A DNA stretch of 64,000 nucleotides from Cycas panzhihuaensis (GCA_023213395.1 CM041465.1:85195741-85259740); one strand, 5' to 3'. Numbered from the stretch's first letter, positions 43,899-56,270 are shown. A program made the numbers and translations. Notes: generated by a model from the letters alone, not told the origin.

Positions 43899-44501
43899 CC
43901 TTAAGAACCCATGTATTATTAAATTTATTAAAGCTTATTATGTAGAGAGACATTAATTAATGTAGTGAGTTACAACCATATCTTTATATCATATTTTATA
44001 TAATGGTAGATATTTGATAACCCATAGAGGTAATTGTAAGCCCATTGAGGCATGCTTAAGTCCTTAGAGACATGTTGAAACCTATAGACATAAGATTATA
44101 AGCCCATGGAGGCATGTTTGAGGCCATAGAACCCTTATATAAGGCTATAATACACTTTGACATTGCATTCACAGCTGTATAGTTGTTCATTATCCCATAT
44201 TGGTAAGAGGTAGGACCCTTCATCATGTTATTCTTATATTATCTTTCAACTCATTTATTTAGCCATCTAGGACATTGTGTTTCTAGTGTGAAGTTAACTC
44301 ATCACAAACTATAACATGTACATAAAGGAGCTAGCTAACTAACTAGTGATCACAGTGGTTGGTTATCCATGTGGTCTAGTGGATGGAGCTCACTTCATGT
44401 GGACATTAATAATTCTTTATGTTTATTTGCAATATCTTAATCTAGCACTATTTAAGACTTATATTTATATTTTGATATCTTTTACAAGGGGGAATTTTGG
44501 A
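43899..44501. other. AT-rich stretch with minisatellite and TATA, no gene
   Basis: The region after Tat-2. It holds the minisatellite at 44027-44128, a TATATAA at about 44136-44142, and a purine tract acaagggggaatttt at about 44484-44498 just ahead of LTR-X short form. It may be the 3' end of the LTR-X element. Confidence 0.45.
44027..44128. repeat. Five degenerate ~20-bp tandem units
   Basis: Units begin gaggtaatt, gaggcatgc, gagacatgt, gacataaga, gaggcatgt and end aagcccatt, aagtcctta, aacctata, aagcccatg, aggccata, spaced 20-22 bp. TATATAA follows within 10 bp. Confidence 0.6.
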
Positions 44502-44734
44502 TGTAATATCCAATTACATCTAAACCCCCTCCATACTTTCTCATATATTATTTATATTTTATATTCTTGATCACCTTGAGTTATGTGCCATCTTGAAATG
44601 GATGATAATACATAATGGTTAACCTTTGAGGGTTCTCACTACATCTATCTTATTGTATATTATTGGGTCTACTTGTATTGCTTTATATTCTTAATCCATT
44701 CTTATGGTATCATAAGTATATTATAAATCTAACA
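44502..44734 (+). repeat. LTR-X, short form
   Basis: TGTAATATCCAATTACATC..ATCTAACA. It matches both ends of 20361-21127 and lacks the middle. A purine tract precedes it, and tggtatcagagt (44738-44749), a near-exact Met primer site, follows it. Having both makes it unclear whether this is a 5' or a 3' LTR. Confidence 0.6.
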
Positions 44735-44749
44735 TTATGGTATCAGAGT

Positions 44750-45477
44750 CTATCTTAATTCAACAACCATGATATCAAGGAAGACATCATAATAGGTTCC
44801 CTCTAAATAGAAGAATTAGAAAAGACTCAACCAATAAATGGATAAATAGGTGGATTCTATTATATCTCTATAAATTATACATATTATACATATGACGATA
44901 TATAAGAGGCATGGGAGAATCAAGTCCCATTATAGTTAGGCCTTTGGATACTTATAATTAACTATATAAAAAATCTTTAAATGCTTTTATAGGCCCTTAC
45001 ACTTATAACTATAATGAGTATTACTTCTATGATATTGGCATTATTTAAAGCATTATAATAAAGGATTATTATTCTTATGAAAAATAAAGGAATAAGATCA
45101 ATAACATATATAATAAGCAAATAATAAATATGATATATCATGAAAAAACCTTATAGGAAAAAACCTACCAAAATATAATTGATCACATTGATATGAGTTA
45201 ATATAATATAATAATAAAATTTAAAATAGGGGGTCATATTTATAATGCCTCGAGTAATACATCCAACCAATAACTATGGCCTTTTGACACGTCATATGAC
45301 TCTTCATGTCTTATGTCCATTAGAGCAATAATGTATCCACATAAATCATTATTTGTAAACACTTTGTCAAGCTTAAATATTTGCTAATGTCTCTCTTTAA
45401 TGTGAATATGGAGATATAGTATATAATTCATGGTTGATTATTATTAGGAATGGTGAGAATTTTATTTGTTGACACAT
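44750..45477 (-). other. Probable 3' LTR of copia-2, no gene
   Basis: On the minus strand, directly after the copia-2 RNase H end, a purine-rich cagggagatg is followed by tgtcaacaaataaaattc near 45477. About 230 bp on is cattataaatatgacccc, a good TATA box. This fits an LTR, but its far end could not be placed. Confidence 0.4.
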
Positions 45478-45968
45478 CTCCCTGAAAATAATTTCACTAA
45501 GTTCTAATTTGACATAGATTTTAGTGAATTGATCTCTAGTTAGTAGTTTGGTAAAGATGTCTTTGATTGATCTTTACTTAAATAGAACTACACTTGTAGC
45601 TTGCCCATGATAATTAGTTCATGTATGTAAAGATGTTGAATCTCAATGTGGTTGATATATATGTGAAACTCTAGATTATTTATCAAAGGAATAGTACTTT
45701 GATTATCGACTAAGATAATAATCATTCTACTTTATATTATAAGCATATCCAATAGTCCCTACAACTATACAACTTCTATTACACCAATGGAGAGTCCTTG
45801 GTATTTTGCCTGTATCAATGATAATGCAACTATCTATTATTTCTTTGATTATCATAATACTAGTCCATTGCTAATACTAAAGATGTACCCTATAGTGGAT
45901 TTTTCTATCACTAGAATCTCCACTAAATCAACATTAGTATAACCAAGCAATCTTATTTCTGAAGGAAT
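45478..45968 (-). pseudogene. copia-2: RNase H remnant
   Basis: On the minus strand the residues LLGYTN, HIEIQH, KDIFTKLLTRDQFTK and KLELSEI are recognisable. These are hallmarks of the Ty1/copia RNase H C-terminus (lGY.D, TKHIDIqyHf, DIFTKpL...F). Stops are dense. It ends at the LTR of copia-3, which seems to have inserted into it. The rest of copia-2 would lie beyond copia-3. Confidence 0.65.
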
Positions 45969-46271
45969 GATGGATCTAGGGAATAAATCACTTTGCATGC
46001 ACACAATGACAATGGAGAATGAAAAAGAGATTAAACAAGATATGAGAGCAAGCTTGAAGGTGAGAATAAATAATGACTCCTTCCTTGAGATTTCACCTTT
46101 TATTATTGAGGGTGAGCATTATGGTTAGGATCTTTACACTTAATGATATAAACCTAAAATTACATATAAATGCATATAAAGTGTATTTCATTAAGAGACT
46201 AATACTAACAATATATCCTAAGGTCACATAATTAATCGAAACAAATGACCTTGATACATTAACCTCTTTCA
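45969..46271 (-). repeat. copia-3 3' LTR (probable)
   Basis: On the minus strand it follows aaggggggg (46282-46274), a polypurine tract, and starts tgaaagaggttaatg. It contains cctcaataataaaagg and ends near ccctagatccatca. No partner LTR is visible to confirm the borders. Confidence 0.5.
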
Positions 46272-46739
46272 ATCCCCCCCTTAATAGTGGAAGGTCATTT
46301 TGAGAAAATCTATTCTATAAGGTTTTCATTTGAGCCTCATTATTATAATGAAATTCTAAATGACACTTTTGTGGGAAACCCCTCATGGGGAATAAAAGCC
46401 CATGAACTTTCTAAGATCTATATCCCCTTTTATAAATTAAAATGGCTAAGGTGGCTCTTTGATGTAGCCTAATAGCCAAACAACTTAAATGTATAGCTTA
46501 ATCTGCTAAGTCTCCATATACCATTTGGTCATCTCCTATGCCTTTTTAGGTTTTCATAGGTTCTGATTTTCCAAAACTAATACAACCCTTATCCTTTTAT
46601 GTCTACATGGGGTTTTCACAAATAAGATAGAGCAGAGACTTACTCTTATTCTTCTGTGCCCACAAGGGATTTTCACGAAGAGAATAGAGTATGATGATCA
46701 TGTTGTCATCTTCTTTGATCAGTCAAAGATAGAGGCTCT

Positions 46740-48310
46740 AAGATTAAGCTACCTTTAGAACTATCCAAACTTCACCTTTTGTAGTGGTTTGGTAAAGATA
46801 TCAGCCACTTGATCTATTATGGGGTAGTATTCTAATTAAATTATACCATCATGAATAAGTTCTCTAATCTCATGGACTTTCGTACTTATGTGTTTGGTAT
46901 GATCATAAAATACATGATTTTTTGCCATAAAAATTACTGATTGATTATCCACATGAAGACTGGTAGGACTTGTTTGGGTGATATTCAATATTTGCAATAA
47001 TTTTCTAAGTTATATCTCCTCCTTACTAGTCTTAAAAGCAATAATGTATTTAGCTTTGATAGTTGAATCTATAATTTATCTTTTGCCATCTAGATCTTCA
47101 TGATATTGGTGTTGTTCCAAGAAATGTTACATACCCAGACTTAGATCTTCCTATATCTTTATCTCCTACAAAGTCTGAGTCTGTGTATGTAAAAATCTTG
47201 AAGTCTAAATTAGGTTCATATAGCAAACCATATTTGTTGGTTGTCTTAAGGTATCTCAACACTCGCACTGCTGCCTACTAATGATTCTGCTTAGGATTTA
47301 TCATATAATAAGTAAGAATACTCATAAAATGTGTAATATATGGCCTTGTATTGGTAGTGTAGATGAGACTACCTACAAGTTTCTTATAGAGTATTATGTT
47401 TCCCTCCCTAGTATCACCATCAACTAAGAGTTTGGTATTAGGGTCCATAGGTAAAGCTATTGGTCGAGAATCTTCTAACTAAAATTTAGTTAGAAGATCA
47501 TTGATATATTTTTCTTAGGAGAGAAAAATTTTTCTATTCTTTTATGTTACTTCAATTTCTAAGTAATATTTCATCAAACCGAGGTCAAACAATTCAAACA
47601 TTTTTCCAAGGTCTTTTTTCAACTAGCTTATTACCTGTTCACTATTATCTATTTCTAGCATGTTATCCACAAAGATTATGAGATAAGTGACTTTATCCTT
47701 TTGGTACTTGATGAACAATGTTGCATCAATATCTTGGTAGACACAAACCTCATACCCAAGTTACCTCATTCTTTTAGACAACTTGGTAAACCAAGCACGT
47801 GGGGCTTGTTTAAGGCCATACAAGGACTTTCTAAGCCTATAAACCTTATGCTCTTGACCTTCGATATTATATCCTTCTGGTTGAGCCATGTAAATTTCTT
47901 CTTCAAGATCCCCATTGAGACATACAGTCTTAATATCGAGTTGGTGGATTTTCCAACCTTGTTGAGTAGCCAAGGCCATAAGAGTTCTAATTATAGGCCA
48001 CTTAGTTGTAGGTGCAAAGACTTTAGTGTAGTTGATGCCTTTCCTTTATGTAAATCCTTTAACTACTAACCTCACTTTGTGTTTTTTAAGGGTGCCATCT
48101 GATCTATATTTGTTTTTGAACATCCATTTATTTTGAAATACCTTTCTGCCAAGTGGTAGATCAACGAACTTCCATGTACTATTCTTGATAAGAGATTGGT
48201 ACTCTTCATTCATGGAATTTCTTTAAGCTATATGCTTTACAATTTCTTGGTACATTAGGGGCTTTTCATTAAGAATAAGATGCGGTTCTACTAGTTTGAG
48301 GTCAATATAT
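46740..48310 (-). pseudogene. copia-3 reverse transcriptase and RNase H
   Basis: RT on the minus strand: RLVVKGFT near 48080, then MALATQQGWKIHQLDIKTVC, NGDLEEEIYMAQPEGY and YGLKQAPRAWFTKL at 47979-47761 (VFLNGxLeEEIYM and YGLKQAPR are Ty1/copia signatures). The active-site box reads FVDNML near 47665-47650, so the second aspartate is N. RNase H includes TDSDFVGD and RSKSGY near 47190-47130, FYDHTKHI-type sequence near 46900, and DQVADIFTKPL at 46790-46760. The last is the usual C-terminal block. Confidence 0.85.
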
Positions 48311-48689
48311 AATGATTCATGTATCCTTGCTCTATGGGCACTTTGAGTGCCAATTTTACCCACCTCATCTTGTCGTATGTCCTTATTAAGTTGGCATGCT
48401 TCTCAAGATCCTTGAGTTGGGAATGAGGTCCTCATTTCCTCAACTTCTTGGTTCTCATCATATTCATTAAAATGATCATTTTGTGAGGAGGATGTTGATG
48501 CACCTGAGGAAGATGGTTCTTCTACTACTGTTTTTCCTTTATCAACTGAAAGTAGAGATGATGGTTTTTCTATAATGGCTTTGCCTTTGTCAACTCTATT
48601 ATCTTCAAAGGATAATACTGGATGTGCACTTATTGATTCAAAGTCATAACTTGTATCCTCTAAGGCTTTATTATCATCTTATAATATTT

Positions 48690-49580
48690 AGAGTAATTTA
48701 TGTCTGTCCCCCCCCCTAAATTTTAGAATTTGAACATCATACTTGATAACATAATTATAGTAGTGTGAGGGTATTTTAAAGTCCAATCTAAGCAACTGAT
48801 CCTTTATCTTTAAAAAAATGACATCTCTAGTAATAATGATTTTTTATTGTGAAGGTATAAAGACCTTATACCCTTTCTTATCTATAGGGTATCTAACAAA
48901 GATGCCTTTAAGTACCCTTGGCTAGAGTTTATTTCAATATGCATCCAAAATGTGGGCATAGCATGTAGAACTAAAATTTTTGAAGTAATGAATAATGGGG
49001 GCTTGTCCTAACCACTTTTCATTAGGTGATTATCCTTCATTTGATGGCCTAATAACATTGATACAATAAACAACTATCCAGATTACTTCGGCCTATAGGC
49101 AGGTAGGTACATTTTGTATACCAACATAGCATGAGCCATGTTTGTGATTGTCCTATTTATGCACTCAGTAACTCTGTTTTATTGTGAGGTACTTACTACT
49201 ATTGTTTGATACTTGATGTCATTATCTTAAAGGTAGCTTTCAAACTTATGTGAGGCATATTCACCACTATTATCAGTTTGGAGACATTTGACTTGATAAC
49301 CTGACTCCTTTTCAGTGTAGGCTTTGAACTCTTTGAATACACAGAAGGCTTCATCTTTCTTATGTAGAAAATCTACCCATACTTTTCTAGTGAAATCATC
49401 AATAAAATAGATGTAATATAACTTGCCCTTCAGTAAAAGAATGGGCATTTATCCATATAGATTAGAGTATACCAATTGTAATGGATGGCTCAATTTCCAC
49501 TAACTTTTGGGAAAGGGTTGTCGATAAGATTTTACAATGATATAAGCTTCACATTTAAAGGGCTTAGAGGTGAATTTTAG
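48690..49580 (-). pseudogene. copia-3 integrase
   Basis: At 49448-49227 on the minus strand the core reads LYYIYFIDDFTRKVWVDFLH (first D), then FKAYTEKESGYQVKCLQTDN and SGEYASHKFESYL, which keeps the second D in TDNSGEY. The glutamate region (normally QNGVAER) near 49180 is broken. The downstream part towards 48700 includes matches to the post-integrase spacer before RT. Integrates cDNA in intact relatives; inactive here. Confidence 0.8.
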
Positions 49581-49585
49581 AATAT

Positions 49586-50170
49586 TTAGAAGAGTGTTAG
49601 AGAAAGATCTCTAAGTTTATCAATATGAATATGGCCCATGTAAGCATGCCAAAGAGCTTTTGGTGACAATGTTAGATGGGTCAAGATGGAATTAAGTACA
49701 AATTCTTCATCGACACAAGGGCTTTGGGCACAATGGGCTTTACAAGATGGAGAGATATTTAGTAAAAAGAGTTTACCAAAGAGATGTCTAGTCAAGACCA
49801 CTTGATTAGTTGGAGGGTGAATGACCTAGAGAGTTTGGTCATTTATGGTTACACTCAAATTAAATCCATGAGAGACAAGTGTGGATAAGGAGAATAGGTT
49901 TTGTTTTAGATTGAGTATGTATAAGATAACAAGAAATGTAAAATCTTTTAAGCTTAGGAGTTTCAAGTGAATATTACCAATTCTTTCAATAAGTTGTTGT
50001 GATTTATCAGCCATGTGAATAACTCCTTGAACATTTGAGTCAAATGTTTAATATAGACTACGATTGTATGTCATATATTGAGTTTCTCCTATGTCCATGA
50101 TCCATTATCCATCGATTGAAGCCATACTATTTGTAATTCTAATAGGGCTTGGCATTGGTGAACGAAATTC
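49586..50170 (-). pseudogene. copia-3 protease C-terminus and GAG-pre-integrase
   Basis: GAG-pre-integrase: LTLSPKALWHAYMGHIHIDK at about 49680-49620, with the LWH..xGH pattern of the zinc-binding HHCC start. Upstream, LLSLKDFTFLVILYILNLKQ and NLFSLSTLVSHGF at 50014-49840 match the protease C-terminal block (v.yvP.lk.NLlSv..l...g). The catalytic triad of protease near 50150-50100 could not be read with confidence. Confidence 0.7.
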
Positions 50171-51084
50171 ATAAGTGATATATCCACATTGAGATTAAAA
50201 GTATCTCTTTGATTGGTCAATGGTATTTGACGCTAAAGATCCCTCAATTCTTTGAAAATATGCTTATACAAACCTACACTACTAAAGGATTCTTCATAAG
50301 TTTCTTCAACATTATGAGCTCCACGTTTTAGTTAGAACTTAGCCAACTTACAAGTGGCAGTTCTGTAGTCTTTTACTAAGTCTCCTTTATGATTACACTG
50401 ATCACACGTAATAGTTTGATTACTAGTCCCTAAAGAAGTAATAGTTTGGCCTGACTATCTTGCTTTTTGTTGAGGTATCCCTTGGCCTTAAGACTGTCAG
50501 GGCTATGACTAAGGGTTTGGTTGACCTTATGGATGATTTTTCATATTTTTTCCTCTTCCTCTTACTCAATTATTTCCTCTACCATGAGAGGGACCTTGAT
50601 TTTTTGTGTAATAAGCTTCTTCTTCCACCTCAAAGGCTACATCTAGAAGAGAGTCAGAGACTACAAAGCTGGTATCAAAGGTCCTGTTAAATTCTATGAA
50701 CTTCTTGGCAAGTGCTTCGAATTTAAGTGTCTTTAATATTCCACTAGATTAAAGACTTCCAAGCAAGATTTTATAATCAGAGACATATAGACATAATTGG
50801 ATCAAGAATGTCCAAGTGATACATTTGGTCTTAAAATCTTTATCAATTACCTGTTTGATTAGTCAAAGGAGATTTATTATCTCATGAGTTCGTCTCTTCT
50901 ATATTTTTAATTTGTTCATTTTTAAAACAAGATGTACAAATTCTAAATTTGAATTGGTATCAAAGTTCTTCTTGAGAACTTCAAGGACCTTCCAGGCTAT
51001 ATCATGTTGCTCTTCATTAATCAAGTTATGCAGGAGTGATTAGTAACTAATAGAATTCCTACACAAATCTTTTCATCATCTATC
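50171..51084 (-). pseudogene. copia-3 gag, partial
   Basis: On the minus strand near 50410-50350 a decayed zinc knuckle reads CDQCNHKGDLVKDY, with D for H and Y for the last C. Further upstream, fragments near 50900-51060 correspond to the UBN2-type gag body. No initiator codon is present because Tat-3 interrupts the element. Confidence 0.55.
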
Positions 51085-51628
51085 TGTTATTTCCCAGCTA
51101 CTAGGAATGGGTATGGATAGATCAACTTAAGTAAGTATAGGTATGTTTTCTCTCTTATCTTGACCACTTTAGAGATGTGGATTAGAGTATTATTTGGGTT
51201 GCATGGTTTGATTAGCTTATTTTATGATTAGTTATGCATCTCGCTTGAGCACCTCGTATGTCTCTAGCCTATGACAACCCTTCACGGAACAAACTCCTCA
51301 GTGAGTCATGTACCCCCATGGCACTCCACAACCCTCCACATTACCTCCATGTTGCCTTGATCCCCTACCATTTAGTGTGATCCACTCACACCTCAGTTAG
51401 CTACCATGACTCGTAGTTTCCCTAGGAGTAGTAGGCACTTTCACCTATCTCTAGCATTCTTAGGACTCTTTCCTCATGATATCCTACCTGGTCTAGTCAA
51501 CTCACCCCTTTAAACTATCCCTAGCCACATGGAGAGGAGGGTTGGCCCCTCCTAGGCCCAGGATATCCCTGTTTTGGGTTCCTAGGACCCTTATTTTTTC
51601 TATTGCTGCACCCTAGTTTTGCACTACT

Positions 51629-51656
51629 GTAAACTTAGTGGTACCGCCAAGTTTAC
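51629..51656. repeat. LTR palindrome centred on GGTACC
   Basis: The left arm gtaaacttagtggt and the right arm are reverse complements except at two pairs, both of which could pair as G-U in RNA. It lies about 105 bp before the inverted telo-like boxes. Confidence 0.8.
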
Positions 51657-51760
51657 TGCTATGTGACTATGTCTCACTGTTTTTAAAAATGTGTCATCGT
51701 AATTCGCATATTTTTTTGCAGAACTTCCATGTGGATAAGTTGCCCAATCAGCCCTATCCA

Positions 51761-51798
51761 AACCCTAATCGCTCGATTAGGGTTAGGATAGGTATATA
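51761..51798 (+). promoter_or_regulatory. Tat-3 LTR promoter: inverted telo-like boxes and TATA
   Basis: aaccctaatcg and cgattagggtt are perfect 11-base inverted arms around ct (51761-51784). TATATA follows at 51793-51798. The 3' LTR has the same at 61738-61776 with one arm change. Confidence 0.68.
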
Positions 51799-53165
51799 TC
51801 CCAAAAACATACTTATTTTCCTTCTTCTTGGCTCTCCAACAACACTTCTCTTCTTCTCTTCTCTTAGTTCTCACAAGGATACTCTACAGAATACGTGGTA
51901 TACCTACATTTTTGGCATACCAGCCTAGAATCTACCTATTGCACTAATGTTTCGTGGTAGCAAGCCTCTCCATCAACATCTCCAAGCAAAGATTTGTGCC
52001 CAGGAGTGGCCTCCACATGTACCATTCAATCTCCAATGAGCTCTCTCCTCCTGCAACTTGGAAACACCTTATAAGCTCCTCCAATCTACTACTCTCTATT
52101 GTCCATAGGGGTAGACCTACTCTTATCTTATCCTAGTAGGTACCCTTCTTCATTTCTCATCCTTTGCTTTAAGTTTAGCTTACATTAGCAAGTTCTTTTA
52201 GCATATACTTCATGTCTTGATGTTTTACTGTATGAAAGTATAATTCTTCCATTTATTCTTGCCTTTAACCTTAGTATCCCTTGTACTTCCTTAGCTATCT
52301 CTAAGAAGACTGTGGGAGAGGACCCATAAGGTGTGAGTAGAGGGAGTAAGACAGGATCCATACCCACTAGGCCTACTCTCCAAGGGAAAACCCTGCTCCT
52401 CCTTCCTCTCCCTCACCTATGCCTTTCTTAGTACTCGCTGGAGACCTTTGGGATTGGGTCTGCACTGAGTTTCAATGTGTGTAGTACTTGTTGCGTTGGA
52501 CTCAGGACTGCACGCCTCATTTTGGGCCTTTCTTTCATCCCTACACAACACCCAACACTCATCCGTAGCCTTGGTACTACCTACATTGCAACTTACTACC
52601 TATAGCACATTCGCAACACTGATAACTACCCACAAACTTTACAACACCCATCCTCTTCCTACTATTTCAGCCATAGGCTATCCTATTTGCTGCTCTTTAC
52701 ACTTTGAGGTAGCGTGGAGGTACATAGACTAGAGGGTTGGCCATTTTGAGGCTAACCTCCTTCTTGCTTTGAAGGTTTTGGTGCTTTCTTTTGGAGATAT
52801 TGTAGAGTTATCTTTTGTGGAGAATTGACTAATGTAACATATTATATTTCAACAGTTTGTCATTATATTATTGTATGCATATTTGTTTTATTTCTTGGTA
52901 ACCCTCTTGGAAGGGTAAAGATCTTTGTGAGTGCAAGTTATGTGGTAGTATTTTCAAGGGGAAGGAAGTACTCTGATCCGGGTAGACCCTTGCCTTCTTC
53001 ATTTCCTTTGTCGTCCTCTCTAGTTTCCTGCTTTCTCGCACAGTCATTTGGTCTTTCTATTTTATTTCTCTTTACACGGGGAAGGTAAGGAAGCCCCCAC
53101 TCCACCTTCACCACAATGCTGACTGCATATTGAGCGAGGACAAGAAGACAAACATGACTCACACT

Positions 53166-55640
53166 ATTAGAATATCCTTCGTATCATCCCCTTTCATTGT
53201 CAGATTTTGATTCAACGATCGAAGGTTACTCTTCTGATTGGGCATACCATGCCTATGCCAATAGCACCCATGAGTTTCCTATCTCTTTCCCAGGGTCTAC
53301 CCAAGAGGGTGACAACCCTATCTATTATCTGGGTGATCAACAACAACCACATGATGTCCATCCCTCTACTCATGGAGTGGAGGTTTCGTCTTCTCTTGAC
53401 TTCTATCACCTAGGTGGTGATTCTTACGAGGAGTGTCTTAAGGCGTCTACTTCGTTGGAGGTTCCATCTACCTCTTACGGTCAGGTGGATACCCCTCTCA
53501 CTGATGTGGTTGAAGCTTTTAATGCATGCTTCTGTGTCACTCGCCTTCAACCTCATCCTAAATGGTTTGAAGACATCTTGCATGGTGAAGCACATTCTTC
53601 ATCTACATCTACCCCACCTACAACAAGTAACCCGTTTATCCCATCGCATCTATCCCGTCTGATTCTCACATCTACCTTAGGGATGTTTGTTATATCCTCT
53701 ACTTCCCTTTGTGGTCCCAACTCTTCTGGAACCACTAGAGGTATGCCTTTTTCCTAGCTTGGGGTTAGCATGCCTCTCCCTAGCTAAAAATATATGCCAC
53801 GACCAAATGTGGTGCACACATTTCCTATTAGATCTAGGAAACCTATTTATGCCCCTACTTCTAGTCATGCAGGGCCCGCCTTCACATGCTCTTAAACCTA
53901 GTCTAGTGGGTCTTCCCTTTATATACCTCCAGGCTATATATATCAACCATAGGGGCATGGTAAAAGGAACCACTTTTGTGTTTATGGGGTGGATCCTTTA
54001 TACCCATATGGGGTCGCGCCACCCACGGGTGGCCCATATGGGTAGAATCTGGTCCCTCACCCCTCGTTTCCACCATCTTGCGTGGCACCTTACATCGCAC
54101 CTTCACAAGGAGGCCTAACTCCTTTTCAAGGTACCTTCCCTCAAGTCTTTTTTCAACAAGGGGCATTTCCTCAAGGAGGGGTGGGCCCTCTACCCCCATC
54201 TACTCCTTGATCATTACCTTACTCATCTTTTGTCGATCCTATGATCTAAGCAAGGGCATACCCCTTTATGGATTATAGATCAATACCCTTATCCATTGAG
54301 GTGTTAAGGACCAACTTACTGCTTCATCCCCTTAAAGTTCTTAAGTTCAATGAGACTTCATCATAGGATCTAGCAGAGCATGTTCGTAGTTTCTCTATGG
54401 CATGCACAGACTACTAGGCCTACGATCATATCCTAATGAAACTGTTTTCATGGTCTCTTCAAGGTGATGCCCTCAAATAGTTTTATCGCCTACCCGCTCA
54501 TTCCATCTATTCATTCCAGTAACTTGTGGATAAGTTTGTCAACTACTTTGATGTTACTCATCTATTTGAAAGCAGAATAAAATTCTCCTCTCGCTTAAAT
54601 AAGGTCACGATGAGATGAATCGTGACTTTGTGTAATGATTCCATGACCTCCTCCATTCCACCAAGGCTACTTTGCCTGAGGAATTGAAGAGGGACATCTT
54701 TGTCAATGCACTCCACCCTAAAGTTCATGTGGAAGTCCTTAAGATGGGGGCAACCACATGTGACTCTGCCATAGCAAAGTGCTTGGCACTTGAGGCTATT
54801 GAGATCTAGGCTGGACTTAAGAAGCCCGTAAAGTCCTCACAGCAATGTGAGGCACCTCTACTAACTAAAGAAACTAAAACTCAATAACCTACTGGGTCTT
54901 CTTCCCACTCAATCGAGAGGACCTTAGATTCCCTTACCTTGGCCATACGTGCATTTGAGCTTACGATGAAGGAACTCAAGCTTCAAGCTCCTTCGTCACC
55001 TACATCCAACAAACCTGTTCACCAGGCTTTGCAAGCCGCTCCTTTAAAGGGTGACAACACCCAATCCTCTCAAGAGAGGAAATCTAATTCCTCACTTGAG
55101 AAGAAGTGGTGCTCTGTTCATGGATAATGCTTCCATAATAATTTACATTGCTGGGTTCAACATCCTAGGGATGCCTCGCAATATGACTCTCCTCCCAAAC
55201 GGGCCTCAAGGCCTAACCTTGATCAACTAGTCCATAGAGATCCATTCCCCAAGCATGGGGAACATGATTGTAACCCTCAGTAGAAGAATAATTGGAACCA
55301 AGGAAGGTCTCCTAATCCTTGCTCTCAGGCCAAAGGGAAGGGTGCCAGGAATTTGTCCACTTCCTCGGGTTCTCCCGGTCAACGCACACCTTCACCTTCA
55401 TGATCCCAGAACAAGGGAAAGAAGGTTATTTAATTGCTTGAGACCACCTCGTTATATGCCTTAATCTGGTCTTAAGCTGCTAAAGAGGCCAATGGTACCT
55501 CTTCATCCATATCTCACCTTGATCCTCTTCTGGAAGCCCCTGTACTTCCCAAGACCATTCCTGTGTGCCCTTGCCATTATGATTTTCGAAGGGCGCTTCC
55601 CTAACCTACTACAAAGGGGAATCCCTTCTCTATTGTTGAC
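53166..55640 (+). pseudogene. Tat-3 gag
   Basis: No ATG is kept: the position equal to MEGYPSDW reads TIEGYSSDW. The N-terminal ~180 codons from 53197 are open (SDWAYHAY, DNPIYYLGDQQ, EECLKAST, KWFEDILHGE). The gag domain at about 54290-54560 shows ACTDY, YDHILMKLFSWSLQGDALK and is broken by TAG. A later part reads LNKVTMR and VHVEVLKMGATT near 54725-54760. The knuckle-like CSVHG-stop-CFHNNLHC at about 55110-55155 keeps C-x2-H-x4-H-x4-C. The basic tail follows, with frameshifts. All stops seen are single-base decay. Confidence 0.82.
54002..54043 (+). other. Inverted repeat / hairpin within Tat-3 gag
   Basis: Outer arms acccatatgg and ccatatgggt are perfect reverse complements. An inner stem gccaccc / gggtggc with an ac loop sits inside. 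It differs from the Tat-1 version by one base over the central 40. Confidence 0.6.
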
Positions 55641-55664
55641 GAGCTCCATACCATCGCTGCAAGG

Positions 55665-56270
55665 ATGTCCTTAATGGATGTATTGAGAAGCTACCCTAAG
55701 CAATGCACTCTTCTTCTTAAAGCTCTTGGCCAACAAGATGCTTCCATCCATGCAGTAAGCACTACCTCCCATGGACCACATATCATCTCATTCGATCCTC
55801 ATTATCTCCCATCTCTGAGTGAATGGGAGAAGCTCTTATATTATCTATTCGTCATTACTATTGATACTCCTGATTTTATCATAAAGAGGACCATCATAGA
55901 TAATGGCTCCCCAGTCAATGCTATGCCTGTGCGTATGCTCAAGGAGCTGGGCATAGTAGCTCTTGAGTCTATCCCTTAGAAATGCCAAGGGTATGATGGG
56001 ACCAAGAATTCCCCCTTAGGGACAGTCTCCCTTTCCCTCACCTTGGTAGGGAAGACCATTTCTGTCAAAGTTGTTGTACTCAATATCGATGTGGAGTACA
56101 ACCTCTTATTGGGATGATCATGGCTTGATCAAATGGGAGTAATCTGGTCCTCACATTGGGGGCAACTTAAATTTATCCATGAAGGACGAGTTAAGGTTGT
56201 TGCCCGTGAGCCTATGCCATCTCACACTTCTCATCTAGCCTATTAGGTTCTCTTCGATGATGAAGATAGT
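55665..56270 (+). pseudogene. Tat-3 protease
   Basis: From 55665 the frame reads SLMDVLRSYP, then IIDNGSPVNAMPVRMLKELG (catalytic D-N-G-S), then after a stop LNIDVEYNLLLG, SWLDQMGVIWSSHWGQLKFI and EGRVKVVAREP. The order and spacing are those of Tat-1. One TAG at 55978 and a TGA in LLG-stop-SW are the only breaks in about 200 codons, fewer than elsewhere in this element. Confidence 0.82.

Larger units (their letters stand above)
45969..51084 (-). mobile_element. copia-3: Ty1/copia on the minus strand, 5' end cut by Tat-3
   Basis: Right to left: gag (51084-50170), protease, GAG-pre-integrase, integrase, RT, RNase H, purine tract, and a 3' LTR of about 300 bp (46271-45969, TGAAAGAGG..CCATCA). 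The 5' LTR and the start of gag are not seen, as Tat-3 begins at 51085. The element is AT-rich and heavily mutated. The LTR ends are inferred from the purine tract and from the return of copia-2 sequence. Confidence 0.8.
51085..53165 (+). repeat. Tat-3 5' LTR, 3'-truncated
   Basis: Begins TGTTATTTCCCAGC. It matches the 3' LTR from 61186 up to about 62715, then jumps into the gag leader, so the last ~650 bp and the primer site are gone. Confidence 0.83.

Noticed and set aside
44738-44749. tggtatcagagt as a tRNA gene fragment
   Set aside because: It is a Ty1/copia primer-binding site after an LTR and has no tRNA arms.
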